Source of the DNA: JBAYJS01 sp041664985
Lineage (GTDB): Bacteria; Patescibacteriota; Patescibacteriia; Buchananbacterales; UBA6539
DNA: 25,992 bases
NCBI GenBank assembly: GCA_041664985.1
Contig: JBAYJS010000013.1
Coordinates: 1 to 25,992 of the forward strand
Direction of reading: 5' to 3'
Shown: positions 7,222-14,012 of the stretch, piece by piece
Position numbering within the stretch: position 1 is the stretch's first letter
Layout of the letters: the number at the start of each line of letters is the position of its first letter
Notes under the pieces: model-generated
What the model saw: only the letters and a program-made list of their open reading frames with translations
Databases searched by the model: none
Told to the model about the DNA's origin: nothing
Made by a program: the position numbers and the translations under genes

Positions 7222-8916
7222 ATGAAATTGATTGGTGATTGGATCGCGATTGCGGCAGCCATTGGCCGGCTGCTCTACTGGAAGCTCTGGGGACATGTGC
7301 CTCGTCATCTCGAGCGCAACTATGGCCCCAAGGGCAATCCCAAGTTCATGTCGGCCGTAAATGCCGTCCGACACATTGTACCTGGCGATGTTGTTGTTGT
7401 CTGCGGCCTTGGTGCCACTGGTTGGTGCCCTGCCGTTTTCAAGGCCATCACGGTTTTGTACAAGCGTACAGGAATACCAAACCAGCTGACTGTCTTTGCG
7501 ATCGCCGGCCAAGGCGACCGCGGCAACGATTTGGGGTCAGTTGACTGCTTGGCCAAATATCCCGGGCTGGTGAAGGAGTTCTTCACTGGCCACATGGAGA
7601 CTTTCCGGTATACGATTAAGGCCGCCTGGCGTGGCGACCTTGAGTTGGTCTGTATGCCGCAAGGAACCTTTGCCCGCGGGTTGGCTTTGGCGGCCTGTGG
7701 TTGTCATTCAATTGTGACCAAGGTCGGCATTGGCACGTTTGCCGATCCTGCCGTCAAAAACGGAAAAGGAACCAAGGTTGGTCCGCTGGCTAGTCAGCAG
7801 TGGGTTGTCAATGACGGGGGCCAACTGCGCTATGATTTGAGTAAGCGCAAGCCAACCGTTGCGGTTGTTGTCGGGACTTGTGCTGATCCCGATGGCAACG
7901 TTTCGCTTAAGCGCTGCCCGTTACGCGGTGAAGCCAGTGCGGCAGTTTTGGCAGTGAAGAAAAACGGCGGACTGGTGATTTTCCAGGTCGGCTACTTTGT
8001 CGATAAGCTGCCCGAAGCGGAAATTGACATTGCCGGCAGTGACATTGATATTATCGTTGTCCGACCGGACACGCCTCAAACGTTTTGCTTTACCCAACGT
8101 CATCCGCTATGGTCGCTGGTTCCTGGCGCCAAGGTAAATCTTGAGCGTGCGTTGAAAGTTGACGCTTGGTTGAATCGGATTGCCAAGTTGACCCCGACTC
8201 GAACCAAAGAGGATCAGCAAGTGGCTCGAGCCGGTGCTTGGCTGCTTAGTCAGTTGGTGAAAGTTGGCGCGGTCGGCAATGTCGGAGTTGGGCTGCCGGA
8301 ATTGGTGGCTGCCTGGCTCAAGCGCGCTGGCGTCATGGCCGGGCTAAATATCAAAGTCGAGAGCGGCCCAAGCGGCGGCGTGGCAGCACAAGGACCATTG
8401 TTTGGCTGTATGCACGGCGCGACAAAAGTTCAGGAGTCGCCTGAAGTGTTTGCCGAGTTCGAGGCTGGTATTGATTTTGCGGTTTTGGGCGCGGCTCAGA
8501 TTGGCGCCAATGGCGACGTCAATTCGTCAATGCGCGGCAAAGACTTGGTCGGCCCGGGCGGCATGCAAAGCATCGCTTATGGTGCCCGAAAGATCATCTT
8601 TTTGATGCGGGCAACCGACAAGCGTACCGGCGACTCTCGGTTTGTTTCCGAGGTTGACGAAGTCACCTTCAGCGCCGAGCAGGCTTTGGCTGCCGGCAAA
8701 GAGGTCTATTACGTGACTGACTTTGCCGTCTTCAAGCTCGTCCAAGACATCGGCAGAAGCGGCCTGAAGCCGATCTATCGTATGCCTGGCTGTTCGGGCG
8801 GAGAAATCATGAATCGGATGCCGTTTATCCTGGCTACTCCTGATTCTAAAGGCATCGACTATCTGCCCGAGAGCGTGGTTGCAGGCGAGAACTTCTTGCT
8901 CGAACTGGCAGAATAG
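7222..8916 (+). CDS. Family I CoA-transferase (acetate/propionate CoA-transferase-like, fused alpha and beta halves)
   Basis: A 564-residue protein similar in layout to YdiF and propionate CoA-transferase, which move CoA between short-chain acyl-CoAs and free acids through a glutamyl-CoA intermediate. The alpha half shows CGLGATGW (61-68), MPQGTFARGLAL (145-156) and TKVGIGTFADP (166-176). The beta half begins near 340 with GNVGVGLPELVA and carries KVESGPSGG with the probable catalytic Glu380, followed by FAVLGAAQIGANGDVN and GPGGMQSIAYGARK. A strong GGAGGAG site lies 6 nt before the ATG. It is a single-gene unit with P2 and its own terminator, and its codons are GC-rich. The extra N-terminal 40 residues look like a hydrophobic/basic helix. 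Substrate specificity cannot be read from the sequence. Confidence 0.85.
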   Translation: MKLIGDWIAIAAAIGRLLYWKLWGHVPRHLERNYGPKGNPKFMSAVNAVRHIVPGDVVVVCGLGATGWCPAVFKAITVLYKRTGIPNQLTVFAIAGQGDRGNDLGSVDCLAKYPGLVKEFFTGHMETFRYTIKAAWRGDLELVCMPQGTFARGLALAACGCHSIVTKVGIGTFADPAVKNGKGTKVGPLASQQWVVNDGGQLRYDLSKRKPTVAVVVGTCADPDGNVSLKRCPLRGEASAAVLAVKKNGGLVIFQVGYFVDKLPEAEIDIAGSDIDIIVVRPDTPQTFCFTQRHPLWSLVPGAKVNLERALKVDAWLNRIAKLTPTRTKEDQQVARAGAWLLSQLVKVGAVGNVGVGLPELVAAWLKRAGVMAGLNIKVESGPSGGVAAQGPLFGCMHGATKVQESPEVFAEFEAGIDFAVLGAAQIGANGDVNSSMRGKDLVGPGGMQSIAYGARKIIFLMRATDKRTGDSRFVSEVDEVTFSAEQALAAGKEVYYVTDFAVFKLVQDIGRSGLKPIYRMPGCSGGEIMNRMPFILATPDSKGIDYLPESVVAGENFLLELAE

Positions 8917-8934
8917 CCGGAGGGATTGTTCAAT

Positions 8935-8983
8935 CCGCTTTCAGTGTTTACTCAAAAAGTGAATCTGGAAGCGGTCTTTTTTT
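8935..8983 (+). terminator. Terminator of the CoA-transferase gene
   Basis: CCGCTTTCAG pairs with CTGGAAGCGG (8935-8974, one G-T pair); an inner TTTACT/AGTGAA stem extends it. A T-run follows. Confidence 0.85.
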
Positions 8984-8995
8984 AGCCAAGATATC

Positions 8996-9024
8996 TTGAC
9001 TTTTTGGGAAATATTTGGTAATTT
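8996..9024 (+). promoter_or_regulatory. Promoter P3 of the small membrane protein / oxidoreductase unit
   Basis: TTGACT (8996-9001), a 17-nt spacer starting TTTTGGGAAA, and TAATTT (9019-9024). A leader hairpin follows, with GGGAATG (9040-9046) pairing to CATTCCT (9054-9060), the last pair being G-T. Confidence 0.8.
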
Positions 9025-9095
9025 GTAGCCAGTTTTGGAGGGAATGCTCGTTTCATTCCTATTTTGTGTAGTCTACTGGGACAGAGGAGCGATCA

Positions 9096-9242
9096 ATGAG
9101 GAAATCGCGGAAAGGAGTTGCAGTAGCAGTAGAGTTGGTCAGTAGGTTTCGAACAGTTAACCCGCTGGCGATGCTGGTTCTGTTTGGAGCCATTTTGTTG
9201 TTTGTTGCTATTTTGCTGCCGGCACTGAAGGCGGCAAGGTGA
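9096..9242 (+). CDS. Small single-pass membrane protein of 48 residues
   Basis: The frame from ATG 9096 to TGA 9240 encodes a basic N-terminal stretch (MRKSRKGVAV, later RFRT), one hydrophobic helix (about residues 24-43, PLAMLVLFGAILLFVAILLP) and a short LKAAR tail. The positive-inside rule predicts the N-terminus in the cytoplasm. AGAGGAG lies 6 nt before the ATG and the full promoter P3 is upstream, so translation is well supported despite the size. No family was recognised. The MocA-like oxidoreductase starts about 120 nt downstream and probably shares the transcript, so a membrane-tethering or regulatory role for it is possible but only inferred. Confidence 0.65.
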   Translation: MRKSRKGVAVAVELVSRFRTVNPLAMLVLFGAILLFVAILLPALKAAR

Positions 9243-9297
9243 TTTTAACCGTGAGCAGCGAAGCTGCGGAAAGGAGAACAGGAAAAACCGGTATTAT

Positions 9298-9330
9298 CTT
9301 AACCCGATCGGTTTCGGGTTAAGTGTCTTT
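9298..9330 (+). promoter_or_regulatory. Intercistronic hairpin before the oxidoreductase gene
   Basis: CTTAACCCGA (9298-9307) and TCGGGTTAAG (9314-9323) form a perfect 10-bp stem with a 6-nt loop. TGTCTTT follows, a poor T-tail. It may be a partial terminator setting the ratio between the small protein and the oxidoreductase, or an RNA-stabilising element. Confidence 0.6.
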
Positions 9331-9363
9331 GGAGCGATTCTAATAGGTAGGAGAAAAGTGGTC

Positions 9364-10614
9364 ATGTCCAAGAAAATGTTGGTGGGATTCATTGGTGCTG
9401 GGTTCATCACGAAGTTTCAGCGCCAGGCGCTGAGGCAGATTCCCAATGCCGAGCTTGTCGGGGTTTATGCCCTGAAAGGCGCCAAGGAGCTGGCCGAAGC
9501 GGTTCGGGCCGATGGCGGCGATTGCCGGGTTTACGACAGCGTTGCCGAATTGTGTCAGAACTGCGACGTCATCGCGATTTTCGTGCCGAATATGGCGCGG
9601 ATCGAGGTGATGGAGCAGATTGCCGCCGCGGTCAAAGCCGGCGCGCCCGTCAAAGGCGTGATCTGCGAAAAGCCGCTTGGCCGCAACGTGGCCGAAGCCA
9701 AAAAGATGGTGGCTCTGGCGCGCGAAGCGGGCCTGTTCACCGCTTATTTCGAGAACCAGATTTTCATGAAGGCGAACGCGGTTGCGCTCGCCCAACTGGC
9801 GCGGGTTCAGAAAACGATGGGACCCCTAACGCTGGTGCGGACCGCAGAAGAGCATGGCGGACCCCATGAACCGTGGTTCTGGGATCCCACCCGTCAAGGC
9901 GGCGGGGTGGGCACCGATATGCTCTGCCACTGTACGGCCGTGGCGCGCCACTTGTTGACGCCGCCCGGCAAGTTGCCCGATTTTCTGCAGCCGATTTCGG
10001 TTCAGGCCACCACGGCCCTGCTCAAGTGGGGCCAGCCCAAGTACCGCGAAGAGCTGAAGACTCGCATGGGCGTGGATTACCTGCAGACGCCGGCCGACGA
10101 CTACTGCACCGCAGTGGTCAAGTTCCTCAATCCGGAGACAAAACAAGTCATTGTCGCCCAATGCACGTCGTCCTGGATGTTCGACAAGCAGGGCCTGCGA
10201 CTTTCCATGGAAGGCATGGGGCCGGGTTACGCGTTCGAGGTGAATACCCTGCAGTCGCCGCTCAGCGTTTTCATCGCCGATGCCGCGGCCGACGCGATTG
10301 CCGATGGAGAATCGGCGCTGGAAAAAGCCACCGCGACCCGCGGGTTGTTGGTGGTTCAGCCCAATGAGGCCGACCTGTACGGGTACACCGAAGAAATGGC
10401 CGACGCGATCGAAGCGTTCAGTCAGGGCCGGGACGGCTTTTTGTCCTGGGAGTACGGCCTGGAAATCACCAAGCTGGTGATGGCCTGCTACCTGGCGGCG
10501 GAAAAGGGCGTGACCCTGGATCTTACCGACCAAGGCGTCCAGACGGATCTGGAAACCTACATCTCGTTGATTGCCCAAGGTAAGGGCCACGGCGTCCTTG
10601 GCGTTCAGGCGTAG
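9364..10614 (+). CDS. Gfo/Idh/MocA family NAD(P)-dependent oxidoreductase
   Basis: A 416-residue dehydrogenase. The Rossmann start is VGFIGAGFITKFQRQAL (dinucleotide-binding GxGxxx at about 10-15). The family's catalytic EKP block is ICEKPLGRN with Lys103. The later GGGVGTDMLCHC segment carries the Asp185/His189 pair typical of the substrate domain. Such enzymes oxidise or reduce sugars, inositols or amino-sugar derivatives; no specific substrate is evident. GTG 9358 is an alternative start: TAGGAG upstream is 4 nt from GTG and 10 nt from ATG 9364. This is the most GC-rich gene of the block. No independent promoter was seen, so it probably belongs to the P3 unit. Confidence 0.85.
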   Translation: MSKKMLVGFIGAGFITKFQRQALRQIPNAELVGVYALKGAKELAEAVRADGGDCRVYDSVAELCQNCDVIAIFVPNMARIEVMEQIAAAVKAGAPVKGVICEKPLGRNVAEAKKMVALAREAGLFTAYFENQIFMKANAVALAQLARVQKTMGPLTLVRTAEEHGGPHEPWFWDPTRQGGGVGTDMLCHCTAVARHLLTPPGKLPDFLQPISVQATTALLKWGQPKYREELKTRMGVDYLQTPADDYCTAVVKFLNPETKQVIVAQCTSSWMFDKQGLRLSMEGMGPGYAFEVNTLQSPLSVFIADAAADAIADGESALEKATATRGLLVVQPNEADLYGYTEEMADAIEAFSQGRDGFLSWEYGLEITKLVMACYLAAEKGVTLDLTDQGVQTDLETYISLIAQGKGHGVLGVQA

Positions 10615-10631
10615 CACCTGTTCTTTGCAAT

Positions 10632-10674
10632 ACCGTTTCAAATCTCGATTTAGAGAGTTGGGACGGTTTTTTTT
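10632..10674 (+). terminator. Terminator of the oxidoreductase gene
   Basis: A long hairpin: ACCGTTTCAA pairs with TTGGGACGGT (two G-T pairs), then an A/G mismatch, then TCTC/GAGA around a 6-nt loop. Seven or more T follow. It marks the right edge of the GC-richer block. Confidence 0.9.
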
Positions 10675-10701
10675 ATCCTTAAATTATGATAGAATAATTC
10701 C

Positions 10702-10839
10702 ATGGAAATCAATCTGAAAACTCTAAATCTAAAACACCCGCGCACCAAATTCCGCGAGAAATTTCCGTTATTTTATCATTCCTTTACCGCGAAATCGCCT
10801 TGCGGCTTACAACCTTTAGCTTTATGGGTAATTTTATGA
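10702..10839 (+). CDS. Possible 45-codon ORF inside an inverted-repeat element
   Basis: An ATG-to-TGA frame with a TAGAAT hexamer 6 nt upstream, the same spacing seen before leaderless genes in this window. The product (starting MEINLKTLNLKHPRTKF) has no recognised motif. It overlaps the inverted repeat at 10738-10851, so it may be a chance frame through a repeat or RNA element. Confidence 0.2.
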   Translation: MEINLKTLNLKHPRTKFREKFPLFYHSFTAKSPCGLQPLALWVIL

Positions 10840-10851
10840 ATTGGTGCGGGG
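10738..10851. repeat. Element bounded by imperfect inverted repeats, upstream of the helicase-nuclease gene
   Basis: CCGCGCACCAAATTC (10738-10752) and GAATTGGTGCGGGG (10838-10851) pair over about 14 bp with two single-base bulges. An inner GCGA/TCGC stem lies near 10790-10800. T-rich sequence follows the right arm. It could be a small repeat element or a structured RNA; no known RNA family was recognised. Confidence 0.45.
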
Positions 10852-10872
10852 TAAGCTTTTTTTAACATTTTT

Positions 10873-13800
10873 ATGCCTGATGATTATTTTTCTAAATTAA
10901 ATCCAGAACAAAAAAAAGCCGTGATTCACGATCAAGGGCCGCTTTTGATTGTGGCCGGTGCCGGTACCGGCAAAACCACAGTTATCACTCAGCGCCTAGG
11001 CTGGCTGATTGAACAAAAAAAAGCCACCGGCGATCAAATTTTGGCTTTGACTTTTACCGACAAAGCCGCCGGCGAAATGGAAGAGCGGGTGGATAAACTT
11101 TTGCCTTACGGCTATTTGGATTTATGGATTTTTACTTTTCACGCTTTTGCTGAAAAGATTTTAAAAGAAAACGCTTTGGAAATTGGTTTGCCTAATGATT
11201 TTAAATTATTAAATCAAACTCAGCAGTGGCTTTTGGTTCGGCAAAATTTGGACCGGTTTAATCTGGATTATTACAAGCCGATGGGCAATCCGACCAAATT
11301 TATTCATGCTTTGATTAAATTATTTTCCCGCGCCAAAGACGAAGCAATCGCACCTCAGGATTATTTAAAATATGCTCAAGATTTAAAGCTTAATTCGGAT
11401 TCAGCCGATTTTATCAAAGATTTTTTGGATCCGGAAATTACCAAATCACTTACCAAAAAAGAAAAACAAGAATTGGTGGCTTCTGAAATCAAAAAAGTTC
11501 AAGAGGTGGCCAATGCTTATCATGTTTATCAGCAATTGCTTTTGGAAAATAACGCTTTGGATTTTGGTGATTTGATTAATTATTGTTTGCAACTTTTTAA
11601 AAAGCGGCCGGCGGTTTTGGCCAAATACCGGCAAAAATTCAAATACATTTTGGTTGATGAGTTTCAGGATACCAATTACGCTCAGTATGAACTAGTCAAG
11701 CTTTTGGCCGCGCCCCAAAATAATATCACCGTCGTTGGCGACGACGATCAATCAATTTATAAATTCCGCGGCGCTTCGGTTTCCAATATTTTGGAATTTA
11801 AAAAAGATTATCCTAAAGCCGAAGAAATATTTTTAACCCAAAATTATCGTTCAGCTCAAAATATTTTGGATTTGTCGTACAAATTCATTCAGCAAAATAA
11901 TCCGGATCGGCTGGAAGTGAAATTGGCCAAAACCAAAACCGGCAAAACCGCCAATCTGACCAAAAAATTAACCGCCAGCGGCAAAGAAAAAGCTATGATT
12001 TTGCACTGGCATTTTGCCAATATCGACGACGAAGTCAGAGCCGTGCTTAAACAAATTGTTGATTTGAAAGAAAAAGATAAAAAATTAGCCTGGAGCGATT
12101 TTGCGATTTTGACTAGGACCAACGACGCGGCTAATTTTTTTGTCGGCGCGATTGCCCAAACCCAGATTCCTTATCAATTTATGGCTTCACGCGGACTTTA
12201 CAGTAAACCGGTGATTTTGGATGTTTTGGCTTATTTGAAATTGTTGGATAATTACCACGAAAGTTCAGCCATGTACCGGATTTTAAGCCTGCCGGTTTTT
12301 GATTTGCAGACCCGCGACTTGGCCAATTTGAATTATTGGGCCAATCGGAAAGGTTATTCTTTGTATCAAACTTTGGAATATATTTCGGCTTGGCAAAATG
12401 TTGATTTGGAAACCAAAGAAAAAATGAAACATATTACCGGGCTGATTGAAAAGCACAGCCGTTTGGCCGCGCAAGGCACGGTTGGCCAGGCAATCGTCGC
12501 TTTTTTGGAAGATACCGGTTATTTGAAAGCTTTGACCAAGCAAGACAGCACGGCTACCAATTTGGCAGTTAGTTATCTTAATCAGTTTTATAAAAAAATT
12601 ACCGAGTTTGAAAATGCCAATGACGATAAATCAGTCAAGAATTTTTTAGCTTTGATTGAGCTGGAATTGGAAGCGGGGGAGGCCGGAGCTTTGGAAAATA
12701 ATTTTGACGAAGGGCCCGATAGCGTTAAAATCATGACGGTTCACGCGGCTAAAGGTTTAGAATTTAAATATGTCTTTATTGTCAATTTGGTTGATCGCCG
12801 ATTTCCCACCGACGATCGGCGCGATCCAATTCAATTGCCCGAGGCGCTGATTAAAGAAATTTTGCCCTCCGGTAATGCCCATTTGCAAGAAGAGCGGCGG
12901 TTATTTTATGTTGCCATGACGCGGGCAAAAATCGGCTTGTTTTTTACTTCGGCAGCGGACTGCGGCGGCGCCAGAGCCAAAAAGCTTTCTTGCTTTTTGC
13001 AGGAGCTTAAAGCCATTGGTTTTGAAATTGCCGAAGTTAAAAAAGAAACCAAGGCCCGGGGCTTGCTTGATGATCAAATCAAAGAAATCGGTTTGGAAAT
13101 TGAAAAAGAGGATTTGGAAATTATGGTGCCGACCCGGTTTTCTTTCACCCAGCTCAAAGCGTTTGAAACTTGTCCTTATCAATATCGGTTTGCCCATATT
13201 TTAAGGGTACCGGTTCGGGGCAAAGCGGTTTTTTCTTTTGGTAAAACCATTCATGCGACGTTGCAGCAGTTTTTTGATTTAGTTAAACAGCGAGCCGAAG
13301 CAATTCAAATTGATTTGTTTGGCAACGAGGTGAGAGATAAGAAATCAGAGATAAGAAATCAGAAGCCGAAAGTCAATCTTGAAGAGTTGTTGGCAATTTA
13401 CGAAAATACCTGGATTGATGATTGGTATACCAGCCGTAAAGAGCAAGACGAGTACAAACAAAAAGGTAGAAAAGCTTTGATTGAATATTTTAAAACCATT
13501 GAAAATGATTTGCCAATACCAAAATATTTGGAGCGGCCTTTTAATTTAAAAATTACCACTGACGGCCAAGAATATACAATCAAAGGTGTAATTGACCGAA
13601 TTGATGTTTTGGACGGCGGCATTGAAATTATTGATTATAAAACCGGCCAGGGAAAAACCGAAGAAACTTTTGTGTCTGAAGACAAAGAACAGCTTTTGAT
13701 TTATCAATTAGCCGCGCAACAAGTGCTTTCGGAAAAAGTTAAAATGCTTTCTTTTTACTACATTGAAGCGGGCAATAAAGTTTCATTTTTGGGAACGGAT

Positions 13801-13935
13801 AAGGAATTGGAAAAATTGGAACAAAAAATTATCAATACCATCAATGAAATTAAAAAAGGAAAATTCCCGCCAAAACCCAGCAAGCTGTGCGCTTGGTGTG
13901 ACTTTCGTAATATCTGTGAATTTAGAGCTTTGTAG
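10873..13935 (+). CDS. UvrD/PcrA-like helicase fused to a PD-(D/E)XK nuclease
   Basis: A 1020-residue SF1A DNA helicase with a C-terminal RecB-type nuclease. Helicase motifs: Walker A AGAGTGKTT (Lys34), ILVDEFQDTN (motif II), VVGDDDQSIYKFRG (III), NYRSAQNIL (IV), VKIMTVHAAKGLEF (V) and EERRLFYVAMTRAK (VI). The nuclease begins near 755 (FSFTQLKAFETCPYQYRF), with GVIDRID...IEIIDYKTG as the active-site region and CAWCDFRNIC near the end. One early and three late Cys match the iron-sulfur staple of AddB/Cas4-type nucleases. It likely acts in double-strand-break end processing, like AddAB/RecBCD. Oddity: two perfect 14-nt repeats at 13333-13360 encode a hydrophilic RDKKSEIRNQK linker inside the nuclease half. 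A hairpin without a T-tail follows the stop at 13938-13965. Confidence 0.9.
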   Translation: MPDDYFSKLNPEQKKAVIHDQGPLLIVAGAGTGKTTVITQRLGWLIEQKKATGDQILALTFTDKAAGEMEERVDKLLPYGYLDLWIFTFHAFAEKILKENALEIGLPNDFKLLNQTQQWLLVRQNLDRFNLDYYKPMGNPTKFIHALIKLFSRAKDEAIAPQDYLKYAQDLKLNSDSADFIKDFLDPEITKSLTKKEKQELVASEIKKVQEVANAYHVYQQLLLENNALDFGDLINYCLQLFKKRPAVLAKYRQKFKYILVDEFQDTNYAQYELVKLLAAPQNNITVVGDDDQSIYKFRGASVSNILEFKKDYPKAEEIFLTQNYRSAQNILDLSYKFIQQNNPDRLEVKLAKTKTGKTANLTKKLTASGKEKAMILHWHFANIDDEVRAVLKQIVDLKEKDKKLAWSDFAILTRTNDAANFFVGAIAQTQIPYQFMASRGLYSKPVILDVLAYLKLLDNYHESSAMYRILSLPVFDLQTRDLANLNYWANRKGYSLYQTLEYISAWQNVDLETKEKMKHITGLIEKHSRLAAQGTVGQAIVAFLEDTGYLKALTKQDSTATNLAVSYLNQFYKKITEFENANDDKSVKNFLALIELELEAGEAGALENNFDEGPDSVKIMTVHAAKGLEFKYVFIVNLVDRRFPTDDRRDPIQLPEALIKEILPSGNAHLQEERRLFYVAMTRAKIGLFFTSAADCGGARAKKLSCFLQELKAIGFEIAEVKKETKARGLLDDQIKEIGLEIEKEDLEIMVPTRFSFTQLKAFETCPYQYRFAHILRVPVRGKAVFSFGKTIHATLQQFFDLVKQRAEAIQIDLFGNEVRDKKSEIRNQKPKVNLEELLAIYENTWIDDWYTSRKEQDEYKQKGRKALIEYFKTIENDLPIPKYLERPFNLKITTDGQEYTIKGVIDRIDVLDGGIEIIDYKTGQGKTEETFVSEDKEQLLIYQLAAQQVLSEKVKMLSFYYIEAGNKVSFLGTDKELEKLEQKIINTINEIKKGKFPPKPSKLCAWCDFRNICEFRAL
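13333..13360. repeat. Two tandem 14-nt repeats inside the helicase-nuclease gene
   Basis: AGAGATAAGAAATC occurs twice back to back. The first 13 bases also occur at 4220-4232 in the left arm of the IVP remnant, and a related 7-nt repeat lies in the MEMO1-AMMECR1 gene. The 28-nt pair is not a multiple of three, so the insertion must have included other bases or been compensated. Confidence 0.75.
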
Positions 13936-14012
13936 ATTTTCACCTTGATTTTTCTAAGGGTGAAAGTCATGGTTCCCCTCGGTGAACTCAGGGTTAGTTT
14001 AGCTGACTATGG

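Noticed and set aside
6316..7512. 398-codon open frame on the minus strand
   Set aside because: It is antisense to the HAD and CoA-transferase genes, runs through a clear terminator and promoter P2, has no ribosome site and shows no family motif. Long antisense frames are expected in GC-richer genes.
9251..9322. GTG-started 23-codon frame after the small membrane protein
   Set aside because: It ends inside the hairpin and has no clear ribosome site or motif; more likely non-coding intercistronic DNA.
9826..10641. 271-codon open frame on the minus strand
   Set aside because: It is antisense to the well-supported MocA-like gene and starts inside that gene's terminator. It has an unlikely composition (many His, Gln, Arg) and no motif.
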